50,513 nt of DNA from Pseudomonadota bacterium (lineage in GTDB: Bacteria > Pseudomonadota > Gammaproteobacteria > Burkholderiales > UBA11063), in assembly GCA_003962985.1 (NCBI GenBank), contig RXKA01000038.1, positions 1 through 50,513 of the forward strand, read 5' to 3'. Each line of letters opens with the position of its first letter. Position 1 is the first letter of the stretch. Of this stretch, positions 27,002 through 34,940 are shown piece after piece. The notes under the pieces were generated by a model. It saw only the letters and a program-made list of their open reading frames with translations, was not told the origin of the DNA and searched no databases. A program made the translations under genes and the position numbers.

Positions 27002-28101
27002 TATGGGTTCCCCATCTTATTCATTAAATGCACAATATTCTTGGTACGAGCATAATTTGTCGGATGAGAATCTTGGAAAAAGCGTTGCCATGAGAAACCA
27101 CCAGCGTTGTTACCATAAAATTTATCCAGCGCGTCAAATAGGTCAAGCAAACCTTGTCCATAACCTAATTTTGTAGCAAATGCATCAGCGCGATATTCTT
27201 GCCCACGACTAGTTAAATTAATCAATGGTGTAATAACATAATAATTAAATTTTTCATCAAACCATAAACAAATAATCCCAGGCAACATCGCTAACCATAA
27301 GAGGAGCGCAATCATTAAAAGCGGAAAAGCAAGGATTAAGCCAAAACAACCACCATCCAACATACCGCCACCAGCCATGAATGCCATATCTCGCCATTTA
27401 CGTGGCGATAATTTATGAAAGGTACTCCGTATCAAGAGCGAAACCATACCAATGCCAATCTTAAACTGATTAATCTCGGTATCTTTATTCACAAAATGTC
27501 CAATTTCATGCGCAAGAACGGCTTTAAATAAATCATTATCTTGTTTATTATGGCTTTGTAGATAAGTTAGCACTTTCTTAGTCGGGCGTAAAACCTGTGT
27601 TGGCGTAATATGAAAACCAATATTCTCATTATCATCCTGAATTTCAAAATCAAACTTATTATAGTCAGGTAAAGTTATATTTAATTTTGTTGATGCATTA
27701 TTATGAATCTCAGCTAATGCTGCGGATAATTTCTGACGAATTGGATCTTGTGGATTAATTATTTTATAATTACTATATCCATCCACGATTTTTACAAATA
27801 TTTTCCAGACTCCAGTAATATATACCAATACATTGATACCAATAAAAATCATTGTACCTTGAAAGGCATAATACATGAATGAGTACTTACCGCTAGAAAC
27901 ACGGAGAAGAAAACTATCAAGTATTTCCGAACCGATTAAGTCTTGTGAAGTAAATTGGATTATATTCAGAAAATGTAAACCATCAAAAATAAGATGTCTT
28001 AATGCCATAAATTCAATTAGAAGACATAGCACTAACAAAAACATCATAAATGAAGAAAAAATTAGACCTAAAAAATAAACTGTCACTGATAAGATTCTCA
28101 T
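27001..28101 (-). CDS. M48-family membrane zinc metalloprotease
   Basis: A 366-residue protein with two transmembrane segments near the N-terminus and about two more after the active site. The zinc motif HEIGH (in VLAHEIGHFVNKDTE) and the third ligand in EYRADAFATK mark an M48 (HtpX/Ste24-like) peptidase. The C-terminal SWQRFFQDSHPTNYARTKNI is the usual late M48 segment. The start at 28101 (MRILSV) is an ATG with GAGAG upstream; the longer frame starts with TTG. HtpX-type enzymes remove damaged membrane proteins; here the protease lies between lipoproteins and a kinase/phosphatase set, which suggests envelope quality control. Confidence 0.85.
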   Translation of the reverse strand: MRILSVTVYFLGLIFSSFMMFLLVLCLLIEFMALRHLIFDGLHFLNIIQFTSQDLIGSEILDSFLLRVSSGKYSFMYYAFQGTMIFIGINVLVYITGVWKIFVKIVDGYSNYKIINPQDPIRQKLSAALAEIHNNASTKLNITLPDYNKFDFEIQDDNENIGFHITPTQVLRPTKKVLTYLQSHNKQDNDLFKAVLAHEIGHFVNKDTEINQFKIGIGMVSLLIRSTFHKLSPRKWRDMAFMAGGGMLDGGCFGLILAFPLLMIALLLWLAMLPGIICLWFDEKFNYYVITPLINLTSRGQEYRADAFATKLGYGQGLLDLFDALDKFYGNNAGGFSWQRFFQDSHPTNYARTKNIVHLMNKMGNP

Positions 28102-28122
28102 ATTACTCTCATTTAACAAGAT

Positions 28123-28785
28123 TTAATTATCATAAACAATCACTTTAGGTGCAAATGAGCTTTCTTGTTGCGTTGATCGCTCACTAGTATCCACATAATT
28201 AACTAATTGCTCCATTACTTTAGTTGCCAAATCCTGTGATGTTTCACGTAAAATCAAAGGATTATTAACTCTGAATATCTCACCTGATTTTAAAATTGCA
28301 GTTTGTGAACCAGTAGCATTTATATTAAATGCTGCTACACTAGCCTTGTCTTTCAAGCGTAATAATTTATAACTTACCGTAACAGATAATGTACGTGTAG
28401 CAGTAATACTATTGGTATTCGGCACTTGATAAGTGTTATCAAAATTATCTGTAGCAATAACCTGACCAATTAGTACATAACTCAGTCCGTCTATAATAAG
28501 TGCATCATGACTAACATGTCCTGACTCAGGTGATAGATGATGTTGATTAGCATCGTATTGCTTACCAGGGTCTGAGGTATTAATTGTTGCTAAATTAAAT
28601 CCTTTTGGCGCTTCAATAACTTTAAATTTACCACTTTTAACCAGTGCCCCACGAACATCAATATTATTGATACCAACATTTGTGACACCAGGAGAATAAA
28701 CTAAATTAGGAATAGCTAAATTGGGTAACGCAAAAGAAAACTTAGCACATAAGGCTAAAATAGTACATAAACGAATCCGTTTCAT
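28123..28785 (-). CDS. exported CsgG-like envelope protein
   Basis: A 220-residue protein with a cleavable signal peptide (cut near SFALPN). The body resembles CsgG/LpoB-type outer-membrane assembly proteins: DALIIDGLSYVLIGQVIATDN, TLSVTVSYKLLRLKDKASVAAFNINATGS and a final amphipathic helix RETSQDLATKVMEQLVNYV. Two Cys in the signal do not form a good lipobox. AAAGGA precedes the ATG; gaps of 30 nt before and 21 nt after keep it in the operon. The family is a fair match, the function unknown. Confidence 0.5.
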   Translation of the reverse strand: MKRIRLCTILALCAKFSFALPNLAIPNLVYSPGVTNVGINNIDVRGALVKSGKFKVIEAPKGFNLATINTSDPGKQYDANQHHLSPESGHVSHDALIIDGLSYVLIGQVIATDNFDNTYQVPNTNSITATRTLSVTVSYKLLRLKDKASVAAFNINATGSQTAILKSGEIFRVNNPLILRETSQDLATKVMEQLVNYVDTSERSTQQESSFAPKVIVYDN

Positions 28786-28815
28786 ATAGTCCTTTCTGGT
28801 CTAATTTTTGAAAAA

Positions 28816-29397
28816 TCAATACGTCATTGCTTTAGAAATATTTTTACTATTTCTAAAAATTGCAGCACCTTGCTGAACATCAAATACTTGGACAAAGAAA
28901 GTATATGCAACTAAGGTTGTTTTGCCATCAACACCCACAGAAGTATCACTCGTTAATTTGCCATCAATGCGACATTGTGCAGCTTTCATCTTACCCATTT
29001 TAGAAGTGGATGATTGGTCATACAGACCAGATTGATTTTGTCGTGATAATTCATCAACTTGATTACCCATTTCATCACTCGATACAACATAGATTGAATG
29101 CACGGCTGAAGAGTTAGACAGTTTATCTGCCATTGCATTTGTCATCACTGATGTATCAACATATTGATCAGTTGCATTCTTAACTGGCGAAATAGTAAAA
29201 GACTTACACGAATTCATTTTTCCACTTTGAATTAATTGTCCAGCCATTTCTTGAGCGACTGTACGTAAATCATTTTGACTAAAATTAGTATTCAAACTAT
29301 TAACTGCATTTGGATCCACATAAGCAACTTTTGGTGTAGCACAACCTGAGATAAACAAAACACTTAATAATGATAACTGTAGTAATTTTGACTTCAC
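28816..29397 (-). CDS. LpoB-like outer-membrane lipoprotein (PBP activator family)
   Basis: A 193-residue lipoprotein; the lipobox ISGC places the lipidated cysteine at residue 19. The mature part (SQNDLRTVAQEMAGQLIQSGKM..KSFTISPVKNATDQYVDT, then a second helix and CRIDGKLTSD) fits the LpoB family, whose E. coli member reaches through the cell wall to activate PBP1B. The start codon is GTG, with AAAAGG 7 nt upstream. It lies between a COG3014-like lipoprotein and a CsgG-like gene, an arrangement I recall from other proteobacteria. Confidence 0.75.
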   Translation of the reverse strand: MKSKLLQLSLLSVLFISGCATPKVAYVDPNAVNSLNTNFSQNDLRTVAQEMAGQLIQSGKMNSCKSFTISPVKNATDQYVDTSVMTNAMADKLSNSSAVHSIYVVSSDEMGNQVDELSRQNQSGLYDQSSTSKMGKMKAAQCRIDGKLTSDTSVGVDGKTTLVAYTFFVQVFDVQQGAAIFRNSKNISKAMTY

Positions 29398-29478
29398 AAT
29401 AATACCTTTTATAGATTACATATAAAATACAAACTAAATTAATAATTTAGCTTGTATATTTCTTACCTAAAATAACTC

Positions 29479-30870
29479 CTAATTTTGGAGCATTGAGTTT
29501 TGTGGATTAAATAAAACCTGATTGCCGATAACTCTGAAAGTTAAAATTTGATATGGTTTATTCAATTGAATTTCTTTAGTGTACGTAACACCATTCACTA
29601 CAACTTTGATTGTATGCGTACCATAAGCTAAAGTTTGACGATTAATATTAATCTGACCTGGTAATAATGCCCAACTACGTTCATCTGCTCTATCTAATAA
29701 TGCACCACCGACACTAGTACCAACACTTAGTAAAGTCCCAAGTCCACCACCTGTTGAACATGCAGCTTGAGAAGTTGCAATATTCCGTACTGCTGCAGCT
29801 ACATTACGGGTAATAATATATGAAGTATTATCTTTGATAGCGCGTGCTGCCATTAAGTTTGTATTTACCATTGGGAGTGGTTGAACGATGCTATTGTCTA
29901 GTGTATAACTATAGGTTGCTTGATTTGTCTTATCGATGATCAAAGATGGATAAAATACATTAATCATATTAACACATGAATTTTTTGTACCAACTAGGTT
30001 TAAATCAATCGGAACATGAACTTCATTCGACTTAATTTGTGGCGCATGACCTGTTTCTTCAACAATTAATAAATCAGTATATCCAGTTTTTGGACGTACT
30101 TTCTTATCAATGTTAGTGATGCTTTGCTGAATTAATTTATTAGTAGGATTTAACTGTCCAGCTTTAACGTATCCAGGTCTAGCCAATGATGGTTCGCCCA
30201 AAGCTTCAAAAATAAAACCAGCTAAATAATGTCCAAATGCATTTTGATAACTATTTTTAAGTGCTAAAACTTCAGGGCTATTAACATCTTTGAAATCAAA
30301 GTTCTTAACTATTTGTTTAGTCAAATAATCTTCAGTTTTATCTTTACTTTGCTTTTGCGCATCTGCGGATGCCTGATTGTAGAGGTATTGATTATAGTTT
30401 TGAATAGCTTGCTCAATCTGGTACATACGTTTAATCTCAATTCGAGCGTTGTCCAAATTATCCAAATCAACATGATTAAGTGCATGATATGTAGTCAAGA
30501 ATGATTTCTCATAACCACGAGGCTCATAATCATTTACATTATCATTAAGTAACATAGCCGTTGCACTAGTGCTAACTTTACCTGCTGTTGTATTTGCCCA
30601 ACTAGCAGCCCATGTATCAATACTTGATTGTGCACGAGTAAAATACAAATTGCTTGATTCATAGCGTTGATTCATCCTTAGCAATGAACCGTATTCCATA
30701 TTAAACAATACATCTGTTGTACTTTCTGCTTCCATTGCAGTGCCCAAATTACCAGAATAAATATTATTTAATCGAGCATCTGTCTTGCTCTTATAAGAGC
30801 TAACTGGATTATTTGCACACCCTACCAAAGAAGTAATTAATGCGGATAAAATTAATGTTTTATGTTTCAT
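29479..30870 (-). CDS. COG3014-like lipoprotein with TPR-like helices
   Basis: A 463-residue outer-membrane lipoprotein with the lipobox LVGC at residue 18. The N-terminal half is rich in helical repeats (LLRMNQRYESSNLYFTRAQSSID; FGHYLAGFIFEALGEPSLARPGYVKAGQLNP), as in TPR proteins. The C-terminal part has beta-rich segments and a Gly-rich stretch (STGGGLGTLLSVGTSVGGALL). This layout matches the COG3014 family usually encoded beside LpoB-like proteins. GGAG precedes the ATG. It is the first gene of the eight-gene unit; its promoter carries the CAYACT palindrome. Confidence 0.7.
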   Translation of the reverse strand: MKHKTLILSALITSLVGCANNPVSSYKSKTDARLNNIYSGNLGTAMEAESTTDVLFNMEYGSLLRMNQRYESSNLYFTRAQSSIDTWAASWANTTAGKVSTSATAMLLNDNVNDYEPRGYEKSFLTTYHALNHVDLDNLDNARIEIKRMYQIEQAIQNYNQYLYNQASADAQKQSKDKTEDYLTKQIVKNFDFKDVNSPEVLALKNSYQNAFGHYLAGFIFEALGEPSLARPGYVKAGQLNPTNKLIQQSITNIDKKVRPKTGYTDLLIVEETGHAPQIKSNEVHVPIDLNLVGTKNSCVNMINVFYPSLIIDKTNQATYSYTLDNSIVQPLPMVNTNLMAARAIKDNTSYIITRNVAAAVRNIATSQAACSTGGGLGTLLSVGTSVGGALLDRADERSWALLPGQININRQTLAYGTHTIKVVVNGVTYTKEIQLNKPYQILTFRVIGNQVLFNPQNSMLQN

Positions 30871-30907
30871 ACTAACTCCATAAATTAATCGAACTTATAC
30901 AGTGAGT

Positions 30908-30935
30908 ATTGTAGCATTATTCACACCATAGTATG
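30908..30935 (-). promoter_or_regulatory. promoter/operator of the lipoprotein-TerY-P unit
   Basis: On the minus strand CATACT (30930-30935) sits at the -35 position, 16 nt before TACAAT (30908-30913). The 14-bp palindrome CACACC-AT-AGTATG (30922-30935) overlaps the -35. The same CATACT/TATAAT arrangement is found twice more, at 40481-40509 and 44234-44262. Confidence 0.5.
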
Positions 30936-31121
30936 AATACAGTCCTCATAAAATACAGAAATTAATTAATTATAATCACTATAGTGTATCATTTTTATAA
31001 TGGAACTATATTAACTAAAATAGCAAATTGAGTATAACAATTAGCTTATAATCATATTATCAACTAATATTTTTCGTGTAAAATACAGCTAAGTTATTTG
31101 CTAATTAACCACTACTTATAA

Positions 31122-31135
31122 CACACTGTAGTATG
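31122..31135. promoter_or_regulatory. CAYACT-NN-AGTRTG palindrome
   Basis: CACACT-GT-AGTATG is the best copy of a palindrome that recurs near 30.9, 37.7, 40.5 and 44.2 kb. It resembles the 14-bp operators of small XRE repressors. It lies 250 nt upstream of the lipoprotein-kinase unit. Confidence 0.45.
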
Positions 31136-31470
31136 AAAGTATTAATTTAATTTTATTCCTTAATCCAAATATCCAATATTACGAATAACACATAAAAAAT
31201 ATACAAGTTTTACTTTAAAAAGTAATTGACTGACTTCTAAATATGCAAACATAAAGTAGTTGATCACTACTACTTAAATTATAGTAGACAAAATACAACA
31301 CCTAAGGCAAGTAAATCCACATAAAAAGCTTATATAGTAATATTTATCTACTTGACGTAATTAGCCACTTCATATATAATTTTTGAGAAAGTATACATTT
31401 AAGTTAAGAATAAGTACTAAATACATACAGCATTAAATGAATATAACCAATATATTTTAGAAAGCGCACC

Positions 31471-31725
31471 ATGGGAAGAGTTAAACATTTAGAAAAATGG
31501 GAACGTATTGAGATTGAAACCTGTTTGAGACGAGGATGTAGTATCACTGAAATTTCTAAACAAATTAATCGTTCAAAAAGCTGTGTGTCCAAGGAAATTC
31601 GCCTTAATACCGATCCCGTGACAGGCAGATATAGTTGTGAGAGAGCTGAAACACTACACCGAGAAAGACAATACCAAGCCAAAGCTGGTACTATCCTACT
31701 TCTCGGTCGACGCGTTAAAAGATAA
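31471..31725 (+). CDS. truncated IS30-type transposase, N-terminal HTH only
   Basis: An 84-residue frame that begins like an IS30-family transposase: KHLEKWERIEIETCLRRGCSITEISKQINRSKSCVSKEIRLNT (HTH_38), then GRYSCERAETLHRER. A full transposase has about 300-400 residues with an integrase DDE core; here the frame ends at GRRVKR and six bases later the opposite Lon-like gene ends, so the catalytic part is gone. No terminal inverted repeats were found. Read it as an insertion-sequence remnant, unless the isolated HTH is used as a regulator. It marks the edge of the accessory patch. Confidence 0.65.
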   Translation: MGRVKHLEKWERIEIETCLRRGCSITEISKQINRSKSCVSKEIRLNTDPVTGRYSCERAETLHRERQYQAKAGTILLLGRRVKR

Positions 31726-31731
31726 AAGAAT

Positions 31732-33498
31732 TCACAGTAAAACTTGGGTTTCCTGTTCACAAAATAAGTCATCATAATGTTTAAAGCGCAGATAATTATC
31801 CAATACCTCAACATTAATATCTTTGCCACAAGTATTACAGTGCCAACTGAAATCAGGAAATACAAAATAGATCAGTTCAAAAATATTGCGCACTGCTACA
31901 ATATTAATCAGGTTTTGATATTCGTAGTATATGGCTTCAGAATTAGCTGCACTTACATAAACAGTACTTAAATTAGCCTCAATGCAACCTTGAATTTTTT
32001 CATTAATCATACCCACTGCAGTAATTGAACCATCCAATTCAATACAACCACTAAAAGCTAAACTATTACTTAATGGTAATCGCAAAAGTTCTGATAACAT
32101 TGTAATAAAATACACCATGCCAGCCGAACCTCCATCATGCTGCGAGTCTAATTCATGATGACTAATGATTATATCATTGGTACGCAATACTGATTCTTGA
32201 TCGCCAAGAAATAAGCGACTATGAATCTTAATTAGACTGAATGCTACCTTAATTGATTCACGAACCGCACCGCTAACCTGCCCAAGAATATCGATTTGAC
32301 CACTGCCTGCTGATAACCGAGCAGTAACAAAATTTAACATACCTCGCCGAGATTGTTTATTACCATAAACGGCAATAGCATACGCAGTACCAATCAATTG
32401 AATATTGCGTGGTACAACTTTGATATCATTAGCTGCCTGATATTTCTCCATTACTTGAGGAAAATTACGCATTATCCATTGACAATCAATATTGAGATTT
32501 TTTAATTTATGTTGCTCTAAATAATATAATCCTTTATTGATTACTTGAGTGGTGAAACTCTTAATTTCGCGTACCCCACTAATTGGTTCTTTGCTAACTG
32601 AATCAATTGACTTATAGTCAACGATAGTTTGGCATGCATCATAACTAAAGTGCAAAGGAAAATCTGGCTTATAGTCACGAAGAATGGTTGGCAACAAATA
32701 CTTATGTAAGATTGCAACTTTCTCCTCTGGCTCATAATCCTCAACTTTCACCATAACCAATCGTGAACGTAATGGTTGAGATATCTTTTCAGGATCATTA
32801 GCCGTAAATAAAAACGAAACCTTGGAGATATCAATCCCTGTATCCAAAAATAAATCGTGAAATGACTTATTTAAAACAGGATCACAAATTGATAATAAAG
32901 CTGACTCCATCGAACCATGCACATCATCAGTATTCATTTTATCTAATTCATCGAATACGATTATGGGATTCATGCATTTACTATCCATCAGACTACGCAC
33001 CAAATCACCATATGACGCAGAACGATAGCCACGCTCTTGACCAATCAAACTAAAGGAATGCCGTCCAGGAAGAGATATCAATACGAATTCAGCATCTAAT
33101 GCTTTGGCTAAACTATGACAAAAACTAGATTTACCAATTCCAGGTTTACCATAAAAACAGAAATATGGTAACTTATGATTATTAATCTTGTATTTACTCG
33201 CGAGTAAATGTTCAATGATGGAATCTTTCACGCGATGAAAGCCATAATGATACTTATCTAATAATTCGCGGACTTGATGACAATCTTGATTATATGGTTT
33301 GTAAACACCATAGGGAATACGCGTCAACGCATTGATAATATTTTTTGATTGTTCACTGCGCAAGCGAGCTTCGGGTTCATCTGCCCCAATTTGCTCAATA
33401 CGTTGCTTAATAGTGTTTGGAAGATTTGCGGGAATGTTTTTACGTAGATCGTTGATATCTAAATCTTGTAACGCAAATGAAGTTTTTCTTGCTACCAT
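31732..33498 (-). CDS. Lon-like ATP-dependent protease lacking the N-terminal LON domain
   Basis: A 588-residue AAA+ protease. From the ATG at 33498 (AGGAG upstream): Walker A YGKPGIGKSS near 117-124, Walker B IIVFDELDK near 178-185, then the Lon-type small domain (GVREIKSFTTQVINKGL). The peptidase domain holds the Ser in DGGSAGM (S458) and the Lys in INEKIQG (K501). The 43-residue spacing equals S679/K722 of E. coli Lon. The normal ~300-residue N-terminal substrate-binding region is reduced to about 110 residues. An added C-terminus with a CNTCGK pair could bind metal. It has its own strong promoter and lies next to an IS remnant. Confidence 0.8.
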   Translation of the reverse strand: MVARKTSFALQDLDINDLRKNIPANLPNTIKQRIEQIGADEPEARLRSEQSKNIINALTRIPYGVYKPYNQDCHQVRELLDKYHYGFHRVKDSIIEHLLASKYKINNHKLPYFCFYGKPGIGKSSFCHSLAKALDAEFVLISLPGRHSFSLIGQERGYRSASYGDLVRSLMDSKCMNPIIVFDELDKMNTDDVHGSMESALLSICDPVLNKSFHDLFLDTGIDISKVSFLFTANDPEKISQPLRSRLVMVKVEDYEPEEKVAILHKYLLPTILRDYKPDFPLHFSYDACQTIVDYKSIDSVSKEPISGVREIKSFTTQVINKGLYYLEQHKLKNLNIDCQWIMRNFPQVMEKYQAANDIKVVPRNIQLIGTAYAIAVYGNKQSRRGMLNFVTARLSAGSGQIDILGQVSGAVRESIKVAFSLIKIHSRLFLGDQESVLRTNDIIISHHELDSQHDGGSAGMVYFITMLSELLRLPLSNSLAFSGCIELDGSITAVGMINEKIQGCIEANLSTVYVSAANSEAIYYEYQNLINIVAVRNIFELIYFVFPDFSWHCNTCGKDINVEVLDNYLRFKHYDDLFCEQETQVLL

Positions 33499-33561
33499 TA
33501 CTTTTCTCCTTAAAATATTTATCATATTTTTTAGAGAGTTTTTTTTAATATCCAGATAATT

Positions 33562-33590
33562 ATTGTATCTATTTTGGGTATGTGTGTCAA
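33562..33590 (-). promoter_or_regulatory. sigma70 promoter of the Lon-like protease gene
   Basis: Minus strand TTGACA (33585-33590), 17-nt spacer, TACAAT (33562-33567). A perfect -35 and near-perfect -10, 64 nt before the start codon. An upstream CTTGAAA (33624-33630) resembles a heat-shock -35 but lacks a matching -10. Confidence 0.75.
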
Positions 33591-34035
33591 TAGTTCGGGC
33601 GAAAGTAGTTTTTTGGATAGTTTCAAGACACCATAGCCAAAAACCACCTCATAATAGAAACAGAAAATGACAAAAATCAACTTCACTAATATATAGTTTT
33701 TACAATGCAAATTAGTAGATTACAAAAGTTATCCACAACCAACATACAACAATACCATAAAATAGACAAAAAGTCAAGCACTAAAAAAACGCCTCAATTT
33801 TGCATGTATTACAATTTATAAAATAAAAAATCATTGAAATAGAAACTCAGCATATTTCAAAATTTGACATAAATTTTACCCATTAAAGGTTTATTATCAT
33901 GCATATTTTCTATTACAAATTAAAAAACTACCAGTTTAATTTATTCACTAACACAGGAAAATGCTTTTAGCATACTAACTATTTAAAGATAATACACGAA
34001 GGATATTAATAGATTGAGTTCTTACACGAGAAGAA

Positions 34036-34071
34036 ATTAGCTCAATTACTCCATCAGGTATTTGAGCTAAT
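34036..34071 (-). terminator. possible terminator after the antitoxin gene
   Basis: ATTAGCTCAA (34036-34045) / TTGAGCTAAT (34062-34071), perfect 10-bp arms with a 16-nt loop, followed on the minus strand by TTTCTTCTC. It lies 70 nt past the antitoxin stop. Confidence 0.45.
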
Positions 34072-34140
34072 AAGTTTAGGTTGACTAAAATCAGGCTTGA
34101 ATACAAAATTTATGACACTCTCTATTTAAGACATTTTCAT

Positions 34141-34449
34141 TCAAATTAATATAGCAATTCCTTTTTCTTCTATTAAGTTCAATAGTTTCAAAGCTGCACC
34201 ACTTGGCTTTTTAACTCCTCTTTCCCATTGTGCAATTGTTGAAGGACTGATATTCAAGTATCTTGCCAAGATTGATTGACTAACATGTTCTTTATCTCTC
34301 AACATTCTGATTTCCTCAGGCGAAAACTCTTTGATGTCTTTTAGACATAATTTATCAAAAGTCTTCATTGTTTGCTTATCTGCTATACCAAGCTCATGAA
34401 TTCTTTTCATTGAACTATGAATTTCATTTAATGTTCTACTTTGTTTCAT
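34141..34449 (-). CDS. HigA/NadS-type antitoxin, XRE helix-turn-helix
   Basis: A 102-residue antitoxin/autorepressor. The HTH is at about 55-95: EIRMLRDKEHVSQSILARYLNISPSTIAQWERGVKKPSGAALKLLNLIEEKG, a close match to antitoxins paired with RelE/HigB-like toxins. It overlaps the 3' end of the toxin gene by 14 bases, in the toxin-first order usual for HigBA. The toxin gene is broken, so this is now a lone antitoxin that may still bind its own promoter. Confidence 0.85.
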   Translation of the reverse strand: MKQSRTLNEIHSSMKRIHELGIADKQTMKTFDKLCLKDIKEFSPEEIRMLRDKEHVSQSILARYLNISPSTIAQWERGVKKPSGAALKLLNLIEEKGIAILI

Positions 34450-34813
34450 TTTTTACCTCATACAATTCTTTATTTTCTAATAAATTATCAATTTCAGATT
34501 TAGATAATCCCATTAAAAATTTAGCATAACCTTGTATCGCAATTAATTCTTGACTTTCAATATTATCTCGTTCATTTTTGGCAAATCCAATAATGAACAC
34601 CCACATACCATTATAATTAGAAGCTAAGATAGTTCGATAACTCCCACTTTTCTCAAATCCTTGTCGAGCAACTCTTTTTTTGAAAACTCCACCACCAAGA
34701 TTAGCATCGACCAAGCCAGATTAGATTTCTTGGATTGCTTTTAGTAGCAAATTATCTCCAACTGAGGATTTCTTTTGCCACTTACTAAATGTTGCTGTTT
34801 TATATATACTTAT
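34436..34813 (-). pseudogene. RelE/HigB-type toxin gene with an in-frame stop
   Basis: The downstream 92 codons read LVDANLGGGVFKKRVARQG..SGSYRTILASNY..WVFIIGFAKNERDNI, the conserved body of a RelE-like (HigB-type) toxin. Upstream in the same frame the expected first part is present (YKTATFSKWQKKSSVGDNLLLKAIQEI), but a TAA at 34721-34723 interrupts it where family members have a glutamate (E-x-G-L), so a single GAA to TAA change is likely. The expected start is ATA (34811-34813) instead of ATG. Together this indicates inactivation; a restart at TTG (34714) would lack the N-terminal helix. Confidence 0.75.
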
Positions 34814-34940
34814 TTTTCAATCTTAACTTTGTTACTGTGATTATAGCACTTAGTACTATAGTTCGTCAATAATCAAATTTCTTCTAATCTAAACCTTCAC
34901 ATATTAAATACTAAATAGTTATTGATTGAAATTCTTGAAT

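Larger units (their letters stand above)
30871..31470. other. 600-bp AT-rich non-coding region with two CAYACT palindromes
   Basis: No supported gene. It holds the promoter/operator of the lipoprotein-kinase unit (30908-30935), a second palindrome at 31122-31135 and AT-rich sequence up to the IS30 remnant. The second palindrome has no gene of its own nearby and may be a left-over promoter of a lost gene or an upstream cooperative site. Confidence 0.5.
33499..34140. other. 640-bp non-coding region
   Basis: No gene supported. It holds the Lon-like gene promoter (33562-33590), a single DnaA-box-like TTATCCACA (33729-33737) with no further boxes, AT-rich sequence, and a terminator-like inverted repeat (34036-34071) downstream of the antitoxin gene. 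Confidence 0.5.

Noticed and set aside
31404-31865. A 153-codon open frame on the minus strand across the IS remnant and the Lon-like gene end
   Set aside because: It lies antisense to the transposase HTH frame and over the 3' end of the Lon-like gene in another frame, and its translation shows no domain.
33624-33630. CTTGAAA upstream of the Lon-like gene as a heat-shock promoter
   Set aside because: No CCCATNT-like -10 lies at the right distance, whereas a consensus sigma70 promoter is present closer to the gene.
33729-33737. TTATCCACA, a perfect DnaA box, as a sign of a replication origin
   Set aside because: Only one box was seen, with no cluster, no dnaA/dnaN genes and no AT-rich 13-mers beside it. 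A single box occurs by chance.
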